NCBI RefSeq assembly: GCF_002153375.1 | Contig: NZ_MTBQ01000007.1 | Coordinates: forward strand, 140,043 to 204,042 | Length of the DNA stretch: 64,000 nt | From: Oceanobacillus rekensis | GTDB lineage: Bacteria > Bacillota > Bacilli > Bacillales > Amphibacillaceae | Direction of reading: 5' to 3' | Part shown: one piece after another, positions 13,371 through 22,780 of the stretch | Layout of the letters: each line of letters opens with the position of its first letter | Position numbering within the stretch: the first letter of the stretch is position 1 | Made by a program: the position numbers and the translations under genes | Notes under the pieces: model-generated | Seen by the model: the letters and a program-made list of their open reading frames with translations, nothing else | The model's database searches: none | Told to the model about the DNA's origin: nothing

Positions 13371-14800
13371 TGAATTTCGAAACAATTATTGGACTAGAGG
13401 TACACGTAGAATTAAAAACGAACTCAAAAATATTCAGCCCGAGTGTGAATGAATTTGGATCAGATCCGAATACGAATGTAAATCCAATTGACCTCGGATA
13501 TCCAGGAACACTTCCTGTTTTGAATGAAGAAGCAGTAAACTTTGCAATGAAGGCTGCAATGGCACTGAACTGTGAAATTGCTACCAATACGAAATTTGAC
13601 CGTAAAAACTACTTCTATCCAGATAATCCAAAAGCATATCAGATTTCACAGTTTGATCAGCCAATCGGTGAAAACGGCTGGATTGAGATTGAAGTTAATG
13701 GGAAGAAAAAGCGTATCGGTATTACCCGCCTGCACATGGAAGAAGATGCAGGTAAACTGACACATGGTGAAGACGGTCATTCTTATGTCGATTTCAATAG
13801 ACAAGGTACACCATTAATTGAAATCGTATCGGAGCCGGATATGCGCTCACCTGAAGAAGCATATGCATACTTGGAGAAAATCAAAAATATCATTCAATAT
13901 ACAGGTGTTTCTGATGTGAAAATGCAAGAAGGATCACTCCGTTGTGATGCGAATATTTCGCTACGCCCGATTGGACAAGAAGAGTTTGGAACAAAGGCAG
14001 AACTGAAAAACCTGAATTCCTTCTCGTATGTACAAAAAGGACTTGAATTTGAAGAAAAACGTCAGGAAAAAGTTTTATTATCTGGTGGTGAAATTCTTCA
14101 GGAAACTCGTCGTTATGATGAGAAAACAAAAGAAACGATTCTGATGCGTGTAAAAGAAGGATCTGATGATTACCGTTATTTCCCAGAACCAGACCTTGTA
14201 CAATTATATATTGATGAGGAATGGAAAGAGCGCGTACGCAGTGAAATTCCGGAGCTTCCAGATGCAAGAAGACAACGATACATTACAGAACTTGAACTTT
14301 CTGTTTATGATGCAGATGTATTGACTGCATCGAAGGAGATGTCGGATTTCTTTGAAGAAGCAGTGAATCAGGGTGGAGATATTAAACAAGTATCTAACTG
14401 GCTGATGGGTGAAGTTTCTGCATATATGAATAAGCACAACAAAGAACTTCAGGAATTAGCCATTACACCAGTAGCACTTGCGAAAATGATTAAGCTTATT
14501 GAAGATGGTACAATTTCTTCTAAGATTGCGAAAAAAGTTTTCGCGGAATTGGTTGAAAAAGGCGGAGATCCAGAACAGATTGTTAAGGATCAAGGTTTAG
14601 TTCAAATCTCTGACCCAGCACAATTGAAAGAAATCGTTAATAAGATTTTGGATGAAAACGAACAATCGATTATTGATTTCAAAAATGGGAAAGGTAAAGC
14701 TAAAGGATTCCTAGTTGGGCAGATTATGAAAGCAACGAAGGGACAGGCTAACCCACCATTAGTAAATAAAATTCTTGCAGAAGAACTAAACAATAGATAA
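13370..14800 (+). CDS. gatB: Asp/Glu-tRNA amidotransferase subunit B
   Basis: Kinase/transamidase subunit of 476 residues that phosphorylates tRNA-bound Glu/Asp and amidates it. Signatures: [12 protein letters not shown] at the N-terminus, the [16 protein letters not shown] block, [19 protein letters not shown] [11 protein letters not shown], and the C-terminal YqeY-like tRNA-binding tail ending [15 protein letters not shown]. Overlap with gatA (TAATG) implies translational coupling. Confidence 0.97.
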   Translation: MNFETIIGLEVHVELKTNSKIFSPSVNEFGSDPNTNVNPIDLGYPGTLPVLNEEAVNFAMKAAMALNCEIATNTKFDRKNYFYPDNPKAYQISQFDQPIGENGWIEIEVNGKKKRIGITRLHMEEDAGKLTHGEDGHSYVDFNRQGTPLIEIVSEPDMRSPEEAYAYLEKIKNIIQYTGVSDVKMQEGSLRCDANISLRPIGQEEFGTKAELKNLNSFSYVQKGLEFEEKRQEKVLLSGGEILQETRRYDEKTKETILMRVKEGSDDYRYFPEPDLVQLYIDEEWKERVRSEIPELPDARRQRYITELELSVYDADVLTASKEMSDFFEEAVNQGGDIKQVSNWLMGEVSAYMNKHNKELQELAITPVALAKMIKLIEDGTISSKIAKKVFAELVEKGGDPEQIVKDQGLVQISDPAQLKEIVNKILDENEQSIIDFKNGKGKAKGFLVGQIMKATKGQANPPLVNKILAEELNNR

Positions 14801-14810
14801 AAATTATTGA

Positions 14811-14841
14811 AGGCTGCCATCTCTTTTAGAGTTGGCAGCCT
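14811..14841 (+). terminator. Hairpin after gatB
   Basis: AGGCTGCCA (14811-14819) pairs perfectly with TGGCAGCCT (14833-14841), but no T-tract follows, so termination efficiency is doubtful. Confidence 0.5.
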
Positions 14842-15049
14842 CCACATATGTTTGCAGTAAAGAAATTTGTTCACAATTCAGTTGTATAAGTGCATTTAAG
14901 GTATGTGCTAACCGATAGCCAAAGCCACACTTTCCAATGATAAACCTTTTCAAATGATCCAAAAAGGACTATCATAAAGTTTAGATGTAAAGAAAAATTA
15001 ATAAACGAAGAAGCCCTATATCGCTAACGTATTTGGGGGAGGTAATAAA

Positions 15050-15958
15050 ATGGAAAAGGCTCGTATCATATATAATCCAACATCTGGGCGTGAAGCAGTT
15101 AAAAAGTCGCTGCCTACCATTCTGGAAAAATTTGAAGTTGCCGGTTATGAGACATCTACACATGCAACAACCAGTGAAGGGGATGCAATTAAAGCAGCAA
15201 GAACAGCCGTAGAACGTGGCTATGATTTAATTGTGGCTGCTGGTGGAGATGGGACAATAAATGAAGTAATTAATGGACTTGCCGAACAAGACCATAGACC
15301 GAGGCTCGGAATTATCCCAGCAGGTACAACCAATGACTTTGCCAGAGCATTGCACATTTCAAGGGATATTCAAAAGGCCGTAGATATTATCCTATCTGGA
15401 AAATCAATGTTACTTGATATTGGCAAAGTGAATGAACATTACTTCATCAATATCGCTGGTGGCGGAAAATTAACAGAGTTAACCTATGATGTGCCGAGTA
15501 AGCTAAAGACAGTAATTGGACAGTTGGCTTATTATATAAGAGGTATCGAAATGCTTCCATCTTTGAAACCTTCCAACGTTAAAATTGAATATGATGGAGA
15601 AATACTGGAAGAAGATATTATGCTTTTTCTAGTTTCCAACTCCAATTCTGTGGGTGGATTTGAAAAACTTGCTCCCGATGCAAAAATGAATGACGGCTAT
15701 TTTGATTTGCTTATTTTACGTAAAACAAATCTTGCAGAGTTTATTCAAATTGCAACGCTTGCATTAAGAGGCGAACATTTGAAAAGCAAGAATATCATCT
15801 ATAAGCAAGCAAAACATATTAAAGTAAACACAGATGAAAAAATGCAATTGAATATCGATGGCGAATATGGCGGATTGCTACCAGGTGAATTTATAAACCT
15901 GCAGCAACATATTGAATTTTGCGTGCCGGAAGAATTCATCGACAATGAGGAAGACTGA
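15050..15958 (+). CDS. dgkB: Diacylglycerol/lipid kinase DgkB
   Basis: Soluble diacylglycerol kinase (YerQ type), 302 residues. It phosphorylates diacylglycerol released by lipoteichoic acid synthesis back to phosphatidic acid. Signatures: nucleotide site IIYNPTSGRE at the start, AAGGDGTINEVINGL near residue 63, GIIPAGTTNDFARAL, and INIDGEYGG near the C-terminus. ATG follows GGGGGAGG. Same position relative to gatCAB and rlmCD as in B. subtilis. Confidence 0.93.
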   Translation: MEKARIIYNPTSGREAVKKSLPTILEKFEVAGYETSTHATTSEGDAIKAARTAVERGYDLIVAAGGDGTINEVINGLAEQDHRPRLGIIPAGTTNDFARALHISRDIQKAVDIILSGKSMLLDIGKVNEHYFINIAGGGKLTELTYDVPSKLKTVIGQLAYYIRGIEMLPSLKPSNVKIEYDGEILEEDIMLFLVSNSNSVGGFEKLAPDAKMNDGYFDLLILRKTNLAEFIQIATLALRGEHLKSKNIIYKQAKHIKVNTDEKMQLNIDGEYGGLLPGEFINLQQHIEFCVPEEFIDNEED

Positions 15959-15979
15959 ATCTAGAGGTCTTCCTTTTTT
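15948..15979 (+). terminator. Intrinsic terminator overlapping the dgkB stop
   Basis: AGGAAGAC (15948-15955) pairs with GTCTTCCT (15967-15974) and runs into T6. The left arm is inside the last dgkB codons. Confidence 0.85.
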
Positions 15980-16099
15980 GGTGCTTATTGCTTCCCGATT
16001 TTTATCTGAATATGTTCCAAGTTGGTTTTGAATAAACTTCCCGAGGAAAATATGATAAGATAGGTACCACATAAAATTGTACGTAAAAGGAAGATATAA

Positions 16100-17479
16100 A
16101 TGGCTAAACATACAGCTCCAGTTAAGAAAAATGATACGATTACACTTACGTTTGAAGACCTAACCCATGAAGGTAGTGGCGTTGCGAAAATTGGTGGTTA
16201 TCCATTGTTCGTCCCGAATGGTTTACCCGGGGAAGAGGCAATCGTAAAAGTAGTGAAAGTAAATAAGAATTTTGGCTTTGGCAAGTTACTTGAACTTAAA
16301 ACAAAGAGCCCAGAGCGAGTTGAAGCAACTTGCCATATCCATTGTGGTGGTTGTCAGCTTCAGCATATGAGCTATAAATTACAGCTTGAAATGAAACAAA
16401 ATCAAGTGAAAAATGTGATGAAAAAAGTTGCGCATCTAGAACATGTCCCAGTCCACTCCATTATGGGGATGGATAACCCATTCCACTATCGGAATAAAGT
16501 ACAAATTCCTGTTGGAGAAAAGAATGGTGAACTTATTGTTGGCTTTTATCAGAAACGCAGCCACCGCATTCTTGAAAATATGGACATGTGCAGCATCCAG
16601 GATAAAGCAATAAATGAGATTATAAAAGCAACCAGAGAAATCGCTAACCGCTTTGGTATTAAAGCATATAATGAGGAAAAACATAGTGGTGAATTACGCC
16701 ATATTATGGTACGGACTGGACAAGCAACAAAAGAGGCAATGGTTGTATTAGTGACGAGAACCGATAAGCTGCCGAATAAGGAAGTACTAATCAATGAGTT
16801 AACCGAGAGATTCCCGCAAATAAGGTCCATTATTCAAAATGTAAATAGAGAGCGTACGAGTGTTATCTTGGGTGATAAAACGAAGGTACTATGGGGCGAA
16901 GAATATATTTATGATATGATCGGCGATATCAAATTTGCTATCTCTGCAAAATCATTCTTTCAGGTCAATCCAGTTCAAACAAGAGAACTATATGACAAGG
17001 CATTAGAATACGCCAAAATTGGAAGTGATGACATTGTTATTGATGCCTATTGTGGAATCGGAACTATTTCCCTATTCCTCGCTCAAAAGGCAAAAAAAGT
17101 ATATGGTATTGAAGTTGTACCAGAAGCAATTAACGATGCAAAGATGAATGCTAAATTAAACGGGATTACCAATGCAGAATTCCATGTAGGACAAGCTGAA
17201 AAAGTCATGCCCAAGTGGAAAGAGGAAGGACTAAATCCGGATGTGATTGTCATAGACCCACCACGTAAAGGCTGTGAAGTCGACTTCTTGCAAGCGATGA
17301 TTGATATGCAGCCGAAGCGGATTGTATATGTATCATGTAACCCATCAACATTAGCAAGAGATCTCAGAATTCTGGAAGATAGCGGCTATGAGACTAAAGA
17401 AGTACAGCCAGTTGACATGTTTCCACAGACCCCGCATGTTGAAGCGGTAACGTGGTTGGAAAAGCGTGTGTCTAACTAA
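16100..17479 (+). CDS. rlmCD: 23S rRNA (uracil-C5)-methyltransferase RlmCD
   Basis: SAM-dependent RNA m5U methyltransferase of the RumA/TrmA family. The B. subtilis ortholog YefA modifies both U747 and U1939. 459 residues: N-terminal TRAM domain (residues about 10-65), Fe-S cysteines in CHIHCGGCQ plus the later CSIQDKA, SAM-binding [14 protein letters not shown], and catalytic Cys in [14 protein letters not shown]. Monocistronic between two terminators. Confidence 0.94.
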   Translation: MAKHTAPVKKNDTITLTFEDLTHEGSGVAKIGGYPLFVPNGLPGEEAIVKVVKVNKNFGFGKLLELKTKSPERVEATCHIHCGGCQLQHMSYKLQLEMKQNQVKNVMKKVAHLEHVPVHSIMGMDNPFHYRNKVQIPVGEKNGELIVGFYQKRSHRILENMDMCSIQDKAINEIIKATREIANRFGIKAYNEEKHSGELRHIMVRTGQATKEAMVVLVTRTDKLPNKEVLINELTERFPQIRSIIQNVNRERTSVILGDKTKVLWGEEYIYDMIGDIKFAISAKSFFQVNPVQTRELYDKALEYAKIGSDDIVIDAYCGIGTISLFLAQKAKKVYGIEVVPEAINDAKMNAKLNGITNAEFHVGQAEKVMPKWKEEGLNPDVIVIDPPRKGCEVDFLQAMIDMQPKRIVYVSCNPSTLARDLRILEDSGYETKEVQPVDMFPQTPHVEAVTWLEKRVSN

Positions 17480-17496
17480 AATAAACATTTCCTAGT
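17468..17496 (+). repeat. TAAAATAAACATTT repeat, copy 1
   Basis: Core TAAAATAAACATTT (17477-17490), preceded 6 bp upstream by GTGT. It recurs in the same orientation at 17626-17639 and 18760s, on both sides of the dus gene. Confidence 0.5.
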
Positions 17497-17498
17497 CC

Positions 17499-17543
17499 GA
17501 CCCTGATTTCGTTAAAAATTATTTGCGAATGCGGGGTCTTTTT
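17499..17543 (+). terminator. Probable terminator after rlmCD
   Basis: GACCC/GGGTC outer stem with a partially paired TTTCG/CGAA interior and a T5 tail. Less tidy than the others. Confidence 0.55.
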
Positions 17544-17616
17544 ATGCACGAACTGTTGATGAAATGGGAGTTGGAGATAGAGATTTTCGGAATAGCTTAT
17601 TTCGGGTGTACAAGGA

Positions 17617-17646
17617 GTGTCAAGTTAAAATAAACATTTCTAATCA
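17617..17646 (+). repeat. TAAAATAAACATTT repeat, copy 2
   Basis: GTGTCAAGT followed by TAAAATAAACATTT and TCTAATCAG. The GTGT-to-core spacing is nearly the same as in copies 1 and 3. Confidence 0.5.
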
Positions 17647-17648
17647 GT

Positions 17649-17678
17649 TTGATAAAAAGTACTTAATCATGGTATAAG
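17649..17678 (+). promoter_or_regulatory. Promoter of the dus gene
   Basis: TTGATA (17649-17654), 18-bp spacer, then TGG-TATAAG (-10 at 17673-17678). Confidence 0.55.
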
Positions 17679-17766
17679 TGTAAAAGAAGCAGGGATATTT
17701 TTGCTTTTTAATTTTGGGATAAGGGTTTCATCTGGTATCACATAATGAGAGGATTTGAATTTTAAA

Positions 17767-18750
17767 ATGGTAGATAATTTTTGGCGTGATTTACCACGGC
17801 CGTTTTTTATATTAGCACCAATGGAAGATGTCACGGATGTTGTTTTTCGCCATGTTGTGAGTGAATCGGGCAGACCTGATGTGTTTTTCACAGAGTTTAC
17901 AAACACGGTGAGTTATTGTCACCCAGAGGGAAAAGAAAGTGTGCGTGGGCGTTTAACTTTTACAGAGGATGAACAGCCAATTGTAGCCCATATATGGGGG
18001 GATAAGCCTGAATACTTTCGGAAAATGAGTATTGGTATGGCGGAACAGGGATTTAGTGGTGTCGATATCAATATGGGCTGTCCAGTCCCTAATGTGGCAG
18101 GGAAAGGGAAGGGATGCGGCCTCATCCGTCATCCGGAAGTAGCAGCAGAGCTAATAGAAGCAGCGAAAGCAGGAGGATTACCCGTAAGTGTGAAGACAAG
18201 ACTTGGTTACACGAATGTAGATGAATGGCGCGACTGGCTAACACATATCTTCAAACAAGACATCGCTAATCTTTCCATTCATCTGCGTACAAAAAAGGAA
18301 ATGAGCAAAGTAGATGCTCATTGGGAACTAATCCCGGAGATTAAGAAACTTCGTGACGAGGTGGCACCAGATACACTTTTGACGATTAATGGAGATATCC
18401 CTGACCGTCAAACTGGCTTGGAGCTTGTTCAACAATACGGTGTTGATGGGGTTATGATTGGACGAGGTATTTTTACAAATCCATTTGCATTTGAAAAGGA
18501 GCCGAAAGATCATAGTAGTAAGGAATTGCTTGATCTTTTAAGGTTGCATCTGGATCTCTTTGATAAATATTCAAAATTAGAAGCCCGTCCGTTCAGGCCT
18601 CTTCGTCGCTTTTTTAAGGTATATGTCCGTGGAATTCGAGGCGCGGGTGAGTTAAGAAATCAATTGATGAGCACAGATTCAACAGATGAAGTGCGTGCAT
18701 TGCTCGATAGCTTTGAGCGAGAGAATGTAGAGATGGTGGAGGAAAAGTAG
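17767..18750 (+). CDS. tRNA-dihydrouridine synthase
   Basis: FMN-dependent reductase that converts uridine to dihydrouridine in tRNA. The ATG at 17767 (327 residues) is preferred over TTG 17755, since the GAGAGGA site at 17747-17753 touches the TTG. Signatures: [12 protein letters not shown] (FMN/substrate loop), [23 protein letters not shown] with the conserved active-site Cys, SVKTRLGY, and [14 protein letters not shown] for phosphate binding. The Dus subclass is not resolved by eye; it differs from the DusB core gene of bacilli. Confidence 0.9.
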   Translation: MVDNFWRDLPRPFFILAPMEDVTDVVFRHVVSESGRPDVFFTEFTNTVSYCHPEGKESVRGRLTFTEDEQPIVAHIWGDKPEYFRKMSIGMAEQGFSGVDINMGCPVPNVAGKGKGCGLIRHPEVAAELIEAAKAGGLPVSVKTRLGYTNVDEWRDWLTHIFKQDIANLSIHLRTKKEMSKVDAHWELIPEIKKLRDEVAPDTLLTINGDIPDRQTGLELVQQYGVDGVMIGRGIFTNPFAFEKEPKDHSSKELLDLLRLHLDLFDKYSKLEARPFRPLRRFFKVYVRGIRGAGELRNQLMSTDSTDEVRALLDSFERENVEMVEEK

Positions 18751-18752
18751 AA

Positions 18753-18783
18753 GTGTGAGCTAAAATAAACATTTTCGACTCAG
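18753..18783 (+). repeat. TAAAATAAACATTT repeat, copy 3
   Basis: GTGTGAGC followed by TAAAATAAACATTTT and CGACTCAG, right after the dus stop. Third copy of the motif within 1.3 kb. Confidence 0.5.
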
Positions 18784-18876
18784 ACCAATTTATCAAACAT
18801 AATATTGGTTTTCCTAGGAATTTTATAAAGCGTGTCACCATGGAATTGAAATGTATAATAATCATACAAAACCAGG

Positions 18877-18909
18877 CTGAATCCAATACTAGGGGTTCAG
18901 TCTTTTTCT
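18877..18909 (+). terminator. Intrinsic terminator downstream of dus
   Basis: CTGAATCC pairs with GGGTTCAG (one G-U) and is followed by a T-rich tail. Confidence 0.75.
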
Positions 18910-18952
18910 TTTGTTCTTTCTGAATCCATATGTTCAGTATTAAAAATAAAAA

Positions 18953-19002
18953 TTGACTAGACACTATATGGTGTCCTATAATAAGGACACCATATAGTGT
19001 CT
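18953..19002 (+). promoter_or_regulatory. Promoter with tandem dyad operators for the ArsR regulator
   Basis: -35 TTGACT (18953-18958) and -10 TATAAT (18977-18982) with an 18-bp spacer. An exact 18-bp inverted repeat, AGACACTATATGGTGTCC (18959-18976) and its complement (18985-19002), puts one arm across the whole spacer and the other just past the -10. Each arm is itself a GACAC-N6-GTGTC dyad, so two dimer sites with centres 26 bp apart are likely. The layout predicts tight autorepression by the gene that follows. Confidence 0.88.
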
Positions 19003-19025
19003 AATTCATAAAAGGGGGAGGATTT

Positions 19026-19346
19026 TTGAACAACACTTACCAAGAGCGTGATGTTTTTGTAGCTATTGCAGATCCAACTAGACGTAAATTAATACGTTTG
19101 TTGGCAGATGGAGAAGAGTTACCACTTCACGAATTAACTGCTCAATTTCAGATGGGTCGTACTGCTGTTTCTAAACATTTGGCTATCCTTAAAGATGCTG
19201 ATTTAGTAACTAACCGTAAATTAGGCAGAGAAACAAGGTATCGACTAAATCCAGCTCCATTACAGGAAGTTAAAGATTGGTTATCCTTTTATGAGGAGTT
19301 CTGGAATGAAAGAGCGATATTACTAAAAAATATATTGGAGGAATAA
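19026..19346 (+). CDS. ArsR-family transcriptional regulator
   Basis: Winged-helix repressor of 106 residues. The N-terminal ADPTRRKLIRLLADGE segment and the recognition helix region MGRTAVSKHLAILKDADLV (about residues 42-62) are typical of the ArsR subgroup paired with AHSA1/SRPBCC proteins. No metal-binding Cys is visible, so a metal sensor is unlikely. TTG start at 19026 follows GGGGGAGGA. It sits directly behind a promoter carrying a long dyad, its likely target. The next ATG begins 2 bp after its stop. Confidence 0.9.
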   Translation: MNNTYQERDVFVAIADPTRRKLIRLLADGEELPLHELTAQFQMGRTAVSKHLAILKDADLVTNRKLGRETRYRLNPAPLQEVKDWLSFYEEFWNERAILLKNILEE

Positions 19347-19348
19347 TA

Positions 19349-19741
19349 ATGCCGGATTTATCATTAGATTTTCAATTTAAGAGTCCTATCAATAAAGTAT
19401 GGGACGCCTTAACGAATTCAGATACGCTTGCACAATGGGTGATGGAAAATAATTTTAAACCAATTGTAGGATACATTTGTCAGTTTCGGAATGAGGAAAT
19501 AGATTTAATTGTAGATAGCGAGGTATTGGTAGTGGACGAGCCTTATAAGTTATCTTATACGTGGGTAGGTGGTCCGATTAACACGATAGTCACTTGGACG
19601 TTAAAACAAGAGGATGAGACAACCCACTTACATCTTGACCATACTGGATTCGAAAAAGTAGATCCGGCGTTCAATGGTGCAAAATATGGTTGGGCGTATA
19701 AGATTGACGAGCTTAAAAAAGTGTTAGGGGAAATAGAATAA
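19349..19741 (+). CDS. SRPBCC (AHSA1-like) domain protein
   Basis: 130-residue START/SRPBCC-fold protein with a hydrophobic ligand cavity: SLDFQFKSPINKVWDALTNSDTLAQWVM at the N-terminus and a C-terminal helix WAYKIDELKKVLGEI. These occur next to ArsR regulators in many bacilli; the ligand is unknown. It is cotranscribed with the ArsR gene (2-bp gap), so the pair probably responds to one small molecule. Confidence 0.85.
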   Translation: MPDLSLDFQFKSPINKVWDALTNSDTLAQWVMENNFKPIVGYICQFRNEEIDLIVDSEVLVVDEPYKLSYTWVGGPINTIVTWTLKQEDETTHLHLDHTGFEKVDPAFNGAKYGWAYKIDELKKVLGEIE

Positions 19742-19819
19742 CTTCTGATTCAATGTTTATAAATATGATGATACAAATAAGACAAATTTAGTTGAACTTT
19801 TACTTTTAGGAGTGAAAAC

Positions 19820-20191
19820 ATGGAAGTATTTACAGAGTTTTTAGCTAAGATCGATAACCCCGTGCATCAGGAAAGAACGGAAGAAGTGTTGACATGGGTA
19901 GCGAATAAATTCCCCAATCTAGTACCGGAAATAAAGTGGAATCAGCCTATGTTTACCGATCACGGGACATATATTATTGGTTTTAGCGTAGCTAAGCATC
20001 ATTTATCTGTTGCCCCTGAAAGGGTAGGGATTAATCACTTTATTGATGAAATAGAGAAGACTGGCTATAGTCATACGAAGGAATTGGTACGTATGAAGTG
20101 GGATAGTCCAGTTGATTACGCATTACTTGAGAAAATGATTGAGTTTAATATTTGGGATAAGGCAGAGTGTTCAACTTTTTGGCGGAAATAA
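19820..20191 (+). CDS. fra: Frataxin-like iron chaperone Fra (DUF1801)
   Basis: 123-residue homolog of B. subtilis YdhG/Fra, an iron-binding protein that supplies iron for Fe-S cluster and haem synthesis. Near-identical stretches include [35 protein letters not shown] and the end [14 protein letters not shown] at 19820 with TTAGGAGTG upstream. It is 78 bp after the SRPBCC gene and may share its transcript. Confidence 0.88.
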   Translation: MEVFTEFLAKIDNPVHQERTEEVLTWVANKFPNLVPEIKWNQPMFTDHGTYIIGFSVAKHHLSVAPERVGINHFIDEIEKTGYSHTKELVRMKWDSPVDYALLEKMIEFNIWDKAECSTFWRK

Positions 20192-20251
20192 AAAGGTAGT
20201 AATTAGAAAGCTGCAGAATATATGAGCAGTTGATAATAAAGGAGATACGTA

Positions 20252-20959
20252 ATGAGTTTTTTTCAAGATATGATAGCAGTATTTAAAAAGAAAGAATTAT
20301 TATTTCTAGAGAGCTTTAAAGAATCGGAAGGTGTATATAGCTTTCTATTTGAAAATCAAAAAGATTTAACCTGGAAAGCAGGGCAACACGGTCTATTTAC
20401 TATTACGCATAAAAAAATAAAAAATTCTACCCGACCATTTAGTGTGGCATCATCTCCCACAGAGAATGTTGTTAAAATAACAATGGGTATTAGTGATGAC
20501 CCAAGTAATTTCAAAAAAGCGATGTTAGAATTAAAAGAGGGAATGAACATAAGTATGAGTGGGCCAGTAGGATCTTTTTATCTAAATGATAACAGTCCTT
20601 CACTCTTGATTGCAGGTGGAATAGGAATTACACCATTTCGTTCGATAATAAAGCAAGTAGAAGCAGAAGGGAATAGAGACGGGCAACAAATACAACTACT
20701 CTATCTGGATAGCAAAAAGTCGTATCTTTATAAAGATGAGCTTGATGAAGTTGCTGAAAATACTTCAATACGTGTAACTTACCTTGATTCAAGAGATGAA
20801 TTGTATCAGGAGATAAATAAATTTACCGCTTCATATAAGAACAATGGTAAATATTATATTGCTGGTCCGAAGTCAATGGTGGATTCTGTTAATGCATATT
20901 TAAAAAATAGTGATATTCCAAAGCCGAGTATCAAAAAAGATGCCTTAATTGGCTATTAG
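20252..20959 (+). CDS. FNR-like FAD/NAD(P)H oxidoreductase
   Basis: Ferredoxin-reductase-fold protein of 235 residues. The FAD domain carries WKAGQHGLFTI and the RPFSVASSP flavin motif (about residues 62-70); the pyridine nucleotide domain carries IAGGIGITPFRSI and later YYIAGPKSMVDSV. It lacks the C-terminal 2Fe-2S ferredoxin domain of phenol hydroxylase-type reductases, so it must hand electrons to a separate partner. Cognate acceptor unknown. AAAGGAGATACGTA precedes the ATG. Confidence 0.85.
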   Translation: MSFFQDMIAVFKKKELLFLESFKESEGVYSFLFENQKDLTWKAGQHGLFTITHKKIKNSTRPFSVASSPTENVVKITMGISDDPSNFKKAMLELKEGMNISMSGPVGSFYLNDNSPSLLIAGGIGITPFRSIIKQVEAEGNRDGQQIQLLYLDSKKSYLYKDELDEVAENTSIRVTYLDSRDELYQEINKFTASYKNNGKYYIAGPKSMVDSVNAYLKNSDIPKPSIKKDALIGY

Positions 20960-21197
20960 CGCATAGATATCAAGCAATTTCAGTGATTGGATAAGATATA
21001 TCCGAAAAAGTTCTTGAAGCAGCCCGTAAAAAAAGTGAAACTTTATTTACGTATATTAAAAAGCCAATTGAAGACATCGTACACCATTAAAAAGCTCAGA
21101 ATCTATCTGAGCTTTTTATTACTTTCTATTAATCATTTTTGTAATTAGGACGATTACTATTAATTTCAGCCTGCAAAATAAATGGAGGAATAATACA
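20960..21197. other. Gap with an unrecognised ORF tail
   Basis: An open stretch ending at the TAA 21088-21090 encodes a lysine-rich tail (SEKVLEAARKKSETLF to IEDIVHH) with no start and an in-frame stop just upstream. It is probably the 3' remnant of a lost gene; family not recognised. Confidence 0.35.
21090..21117 (+). terminator. Intrinsic terminator
   Basis: AGCTCAGA (21093-21100) pairs with TCTGAGCT (21106-21113), then T5. Confidence 0.85.
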
Positions 21198-21466
21198 ATG
21201 AGAAGTGAACTAGTAATGATGGATATGATTATTGACTTTGCTAGGAATGATAATAGAATTCGATTGGTAACTTTGGAAGGCTCACGTACGAATTAAAACA
21301 TTCCCTGTGACTCATACCAAGACATATGGAGTCTTTATTTACTTGTTATGATTTATTTAGAATGTATTCGAAAACTGTAGCTAAAGAACTGGGACATGAG
21401 TATCCAAATTATGATGAGGCCATTTCAAAATTCACTCAAAATATTTATAAATCGGTTGACGGATAG
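21198..21466 (+). pseudogene. aadK: Aminoglycoside 6-adenylyltransferase (AadK type), internally deleted
   Basis: The first 31 codons read like the AadK/ANT(6) start: MRSE, MMDMIIDFARND, then IRLVTLEGSRTN covering the nucleotidyltransferase GSRTN motif. A stop follows and, about 40 bp later in another frame, the family C-terminus resumes: MESLFTCYDLFRMYSK to HEYPNYDEAISKF. The middle of the gene, roughly 200 codons with the catalytic aspartates, is missing. GGAGGAA still precedes the ATG. The gene cannot make active enzyme. Confidence 0.85.
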
Positions 21467-21789
21467 TAGAAAAGAAAATGCGTAACTATCTAAAATTATT
21501 TTTTTAACCAGTATACTACTTAAATAACCTGATTATAAATGGAAATGTTGCTGAAAGAAGTTACAGTTACATACCTCATCCAAATTGGTTGAACATTATG
21601 ATATAGTGAAATTGAGAATAATGGACAGGTTATAAAAATTTGATGTTTGTACTTTAAGTGTTACCTAAAAGTATAAAAGTAATGCCTATGCAGTAAATCC
21701 AACCAGATTATTGTTAAAAAAATATATAGTATGATTTTACATGTATTCCACTTTCCCGGTACTTACTACTATAATAAAGGAGACTAACT
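21467..21789. other. AT-rich gap after aadK remnant
   Basis: No credible ORF. A short open piece (NLIINGNVAERSYSYIPHP) near 21530-21590 may be further gene debris, not assigned. The last 20 bp hold AAAGGAG for nadX. Confidence 0.3.
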
Positions 21790-22569
21790 ATGAATATAGG
21801 TTTAATTGGTGCAGGAGCGATTGCTAATTTTTTGTTGAAAAAAATCAATCATAATCAACATGGAAATTTACGGATAAAAAGTATTTTTGTACGGAACAGG
21901 GAAGAGTATCGGTTCTTGGAATCAGATTATGGTGTGACGTTGTTTACTGACCTCGAAGCATTCCTTGATTCGGAAATCGATATTGTTGTGGAGGCAGCTA
22001 ATATAAATGCAGTGAAAACCTTGTTACCATCTGTTATTAAGAAAAAGGAAGTAGTGTTAATCAGTGTTGGTGCACTTGCAGATGAAACACTGCTGACAGA
22101 AATTAGTAATCTCGTAGATGAGTACCAGTATGCCGTTCATTTGCCGTCAGGTGCAATAGGTGGTTTGGACTTATTGCAAAATGCGCATGCCCTTGGCACG
22201 GTCACAAGCGTTTCGTTGACAACTCGGAAACCTGCAAGCTCCCTAATTGAGGAAGAAATCGATGAAGCGGAAGTTATATTTGAGGGAAAAGCGGTTGATG
22301 CAATTAAGCAATTTCCGAAAAACGTGAATGTCTCCATTGTCCTTTCACTGGCTGGGATCGGGATAGAAAAGACGCGCATGTGTCTCGTCGCAGACCCGGA
22401 TATTGAAAAAAATATGCATTCTGTAGAAATAATGGGCGATTTTGGAGAAGCGACATTTTCTATTACGAATAATCCGCTTCCTGAAAATCCGAAGACAAGC
22501 TATTTAGCTGCCATGAGTATTCTAGGAACACTAAAAAGAATTGATGGAAAAGTGAGAATCGGTGGGTAA
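21790..22569 (+). CDS. nadX: L-aspartate dehydrogenase-like protein NadX
   Basis: DUF108/aspartate dehydrogenase family, 259 residues. Rossmann motif GLIGAGAIANFL at residues 4-15, EAANINAVK, the catalytic-domain stretch HLPSGAIGGLDLLQNA and NVNVSIVLSLAGIG. Family members oxidise L-aspartate to iminoaspartate for NAD synthesis or act in other amino-acid dehydrogenations. There is no nadA/nadC neighbour, so a catabolic role is possible. The adjacent minus-strand regulator gene is damaged. Confidence 0.85.
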   Translation: MNIGLIGAGAIANFLLKKINHNQHGNLRIKSIFVRNREEYRFLESDYGVTLFTDLEAFLDSEIDIVVEAANINAVKTLLPSVIKKKEVVLISVGALADETLLTEISNLVDEYQYAVHLPSGAIGGLDLLQNAHALGTVTSVSLTTRKPASSLIEEEIDEAEVIFEGKAVDAIKQFPKNVNVSIVLSLAGIGIEKTRMCLVADPDIEKNMHSVEIMGDFGEATFSITNNPLPENPKTSYLAAMSILGTLKRIDGKVRIGG

Positions 22570-22677
22570 TAACGCAATCATAGATATAGAGTAAGAGAAC
22601 CTGTCATAAATGAGCACGGATAAACAGGATTGAATCACAATTTGTCGGTAGACTGAGTATTGAAAGAAGGGTTTCAC

Positions 22678-22737
22678 TTGGAGAGGCTTCAAAGAATGCT
22701 TCAAGCAATCGAGTATATAGAAAGTAATTTGTTATTC
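22678..22737 (+). pseudogene. Possible N-terminal scrap of an AraC-type regulator
   Basis: TTG-started reading LERLQRMLQAIEYIESNL resembles the first residues of AraC/GyrI-type regulators and then loses similarity. A GAAAGAAGG site lies upstream. Short, so low confidence. Confidence 0.3.
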
Positions 22738-22780
22738 CTCCGTCTGAATTATATTTCCTTTAATTATCTAAATTTTCTAT

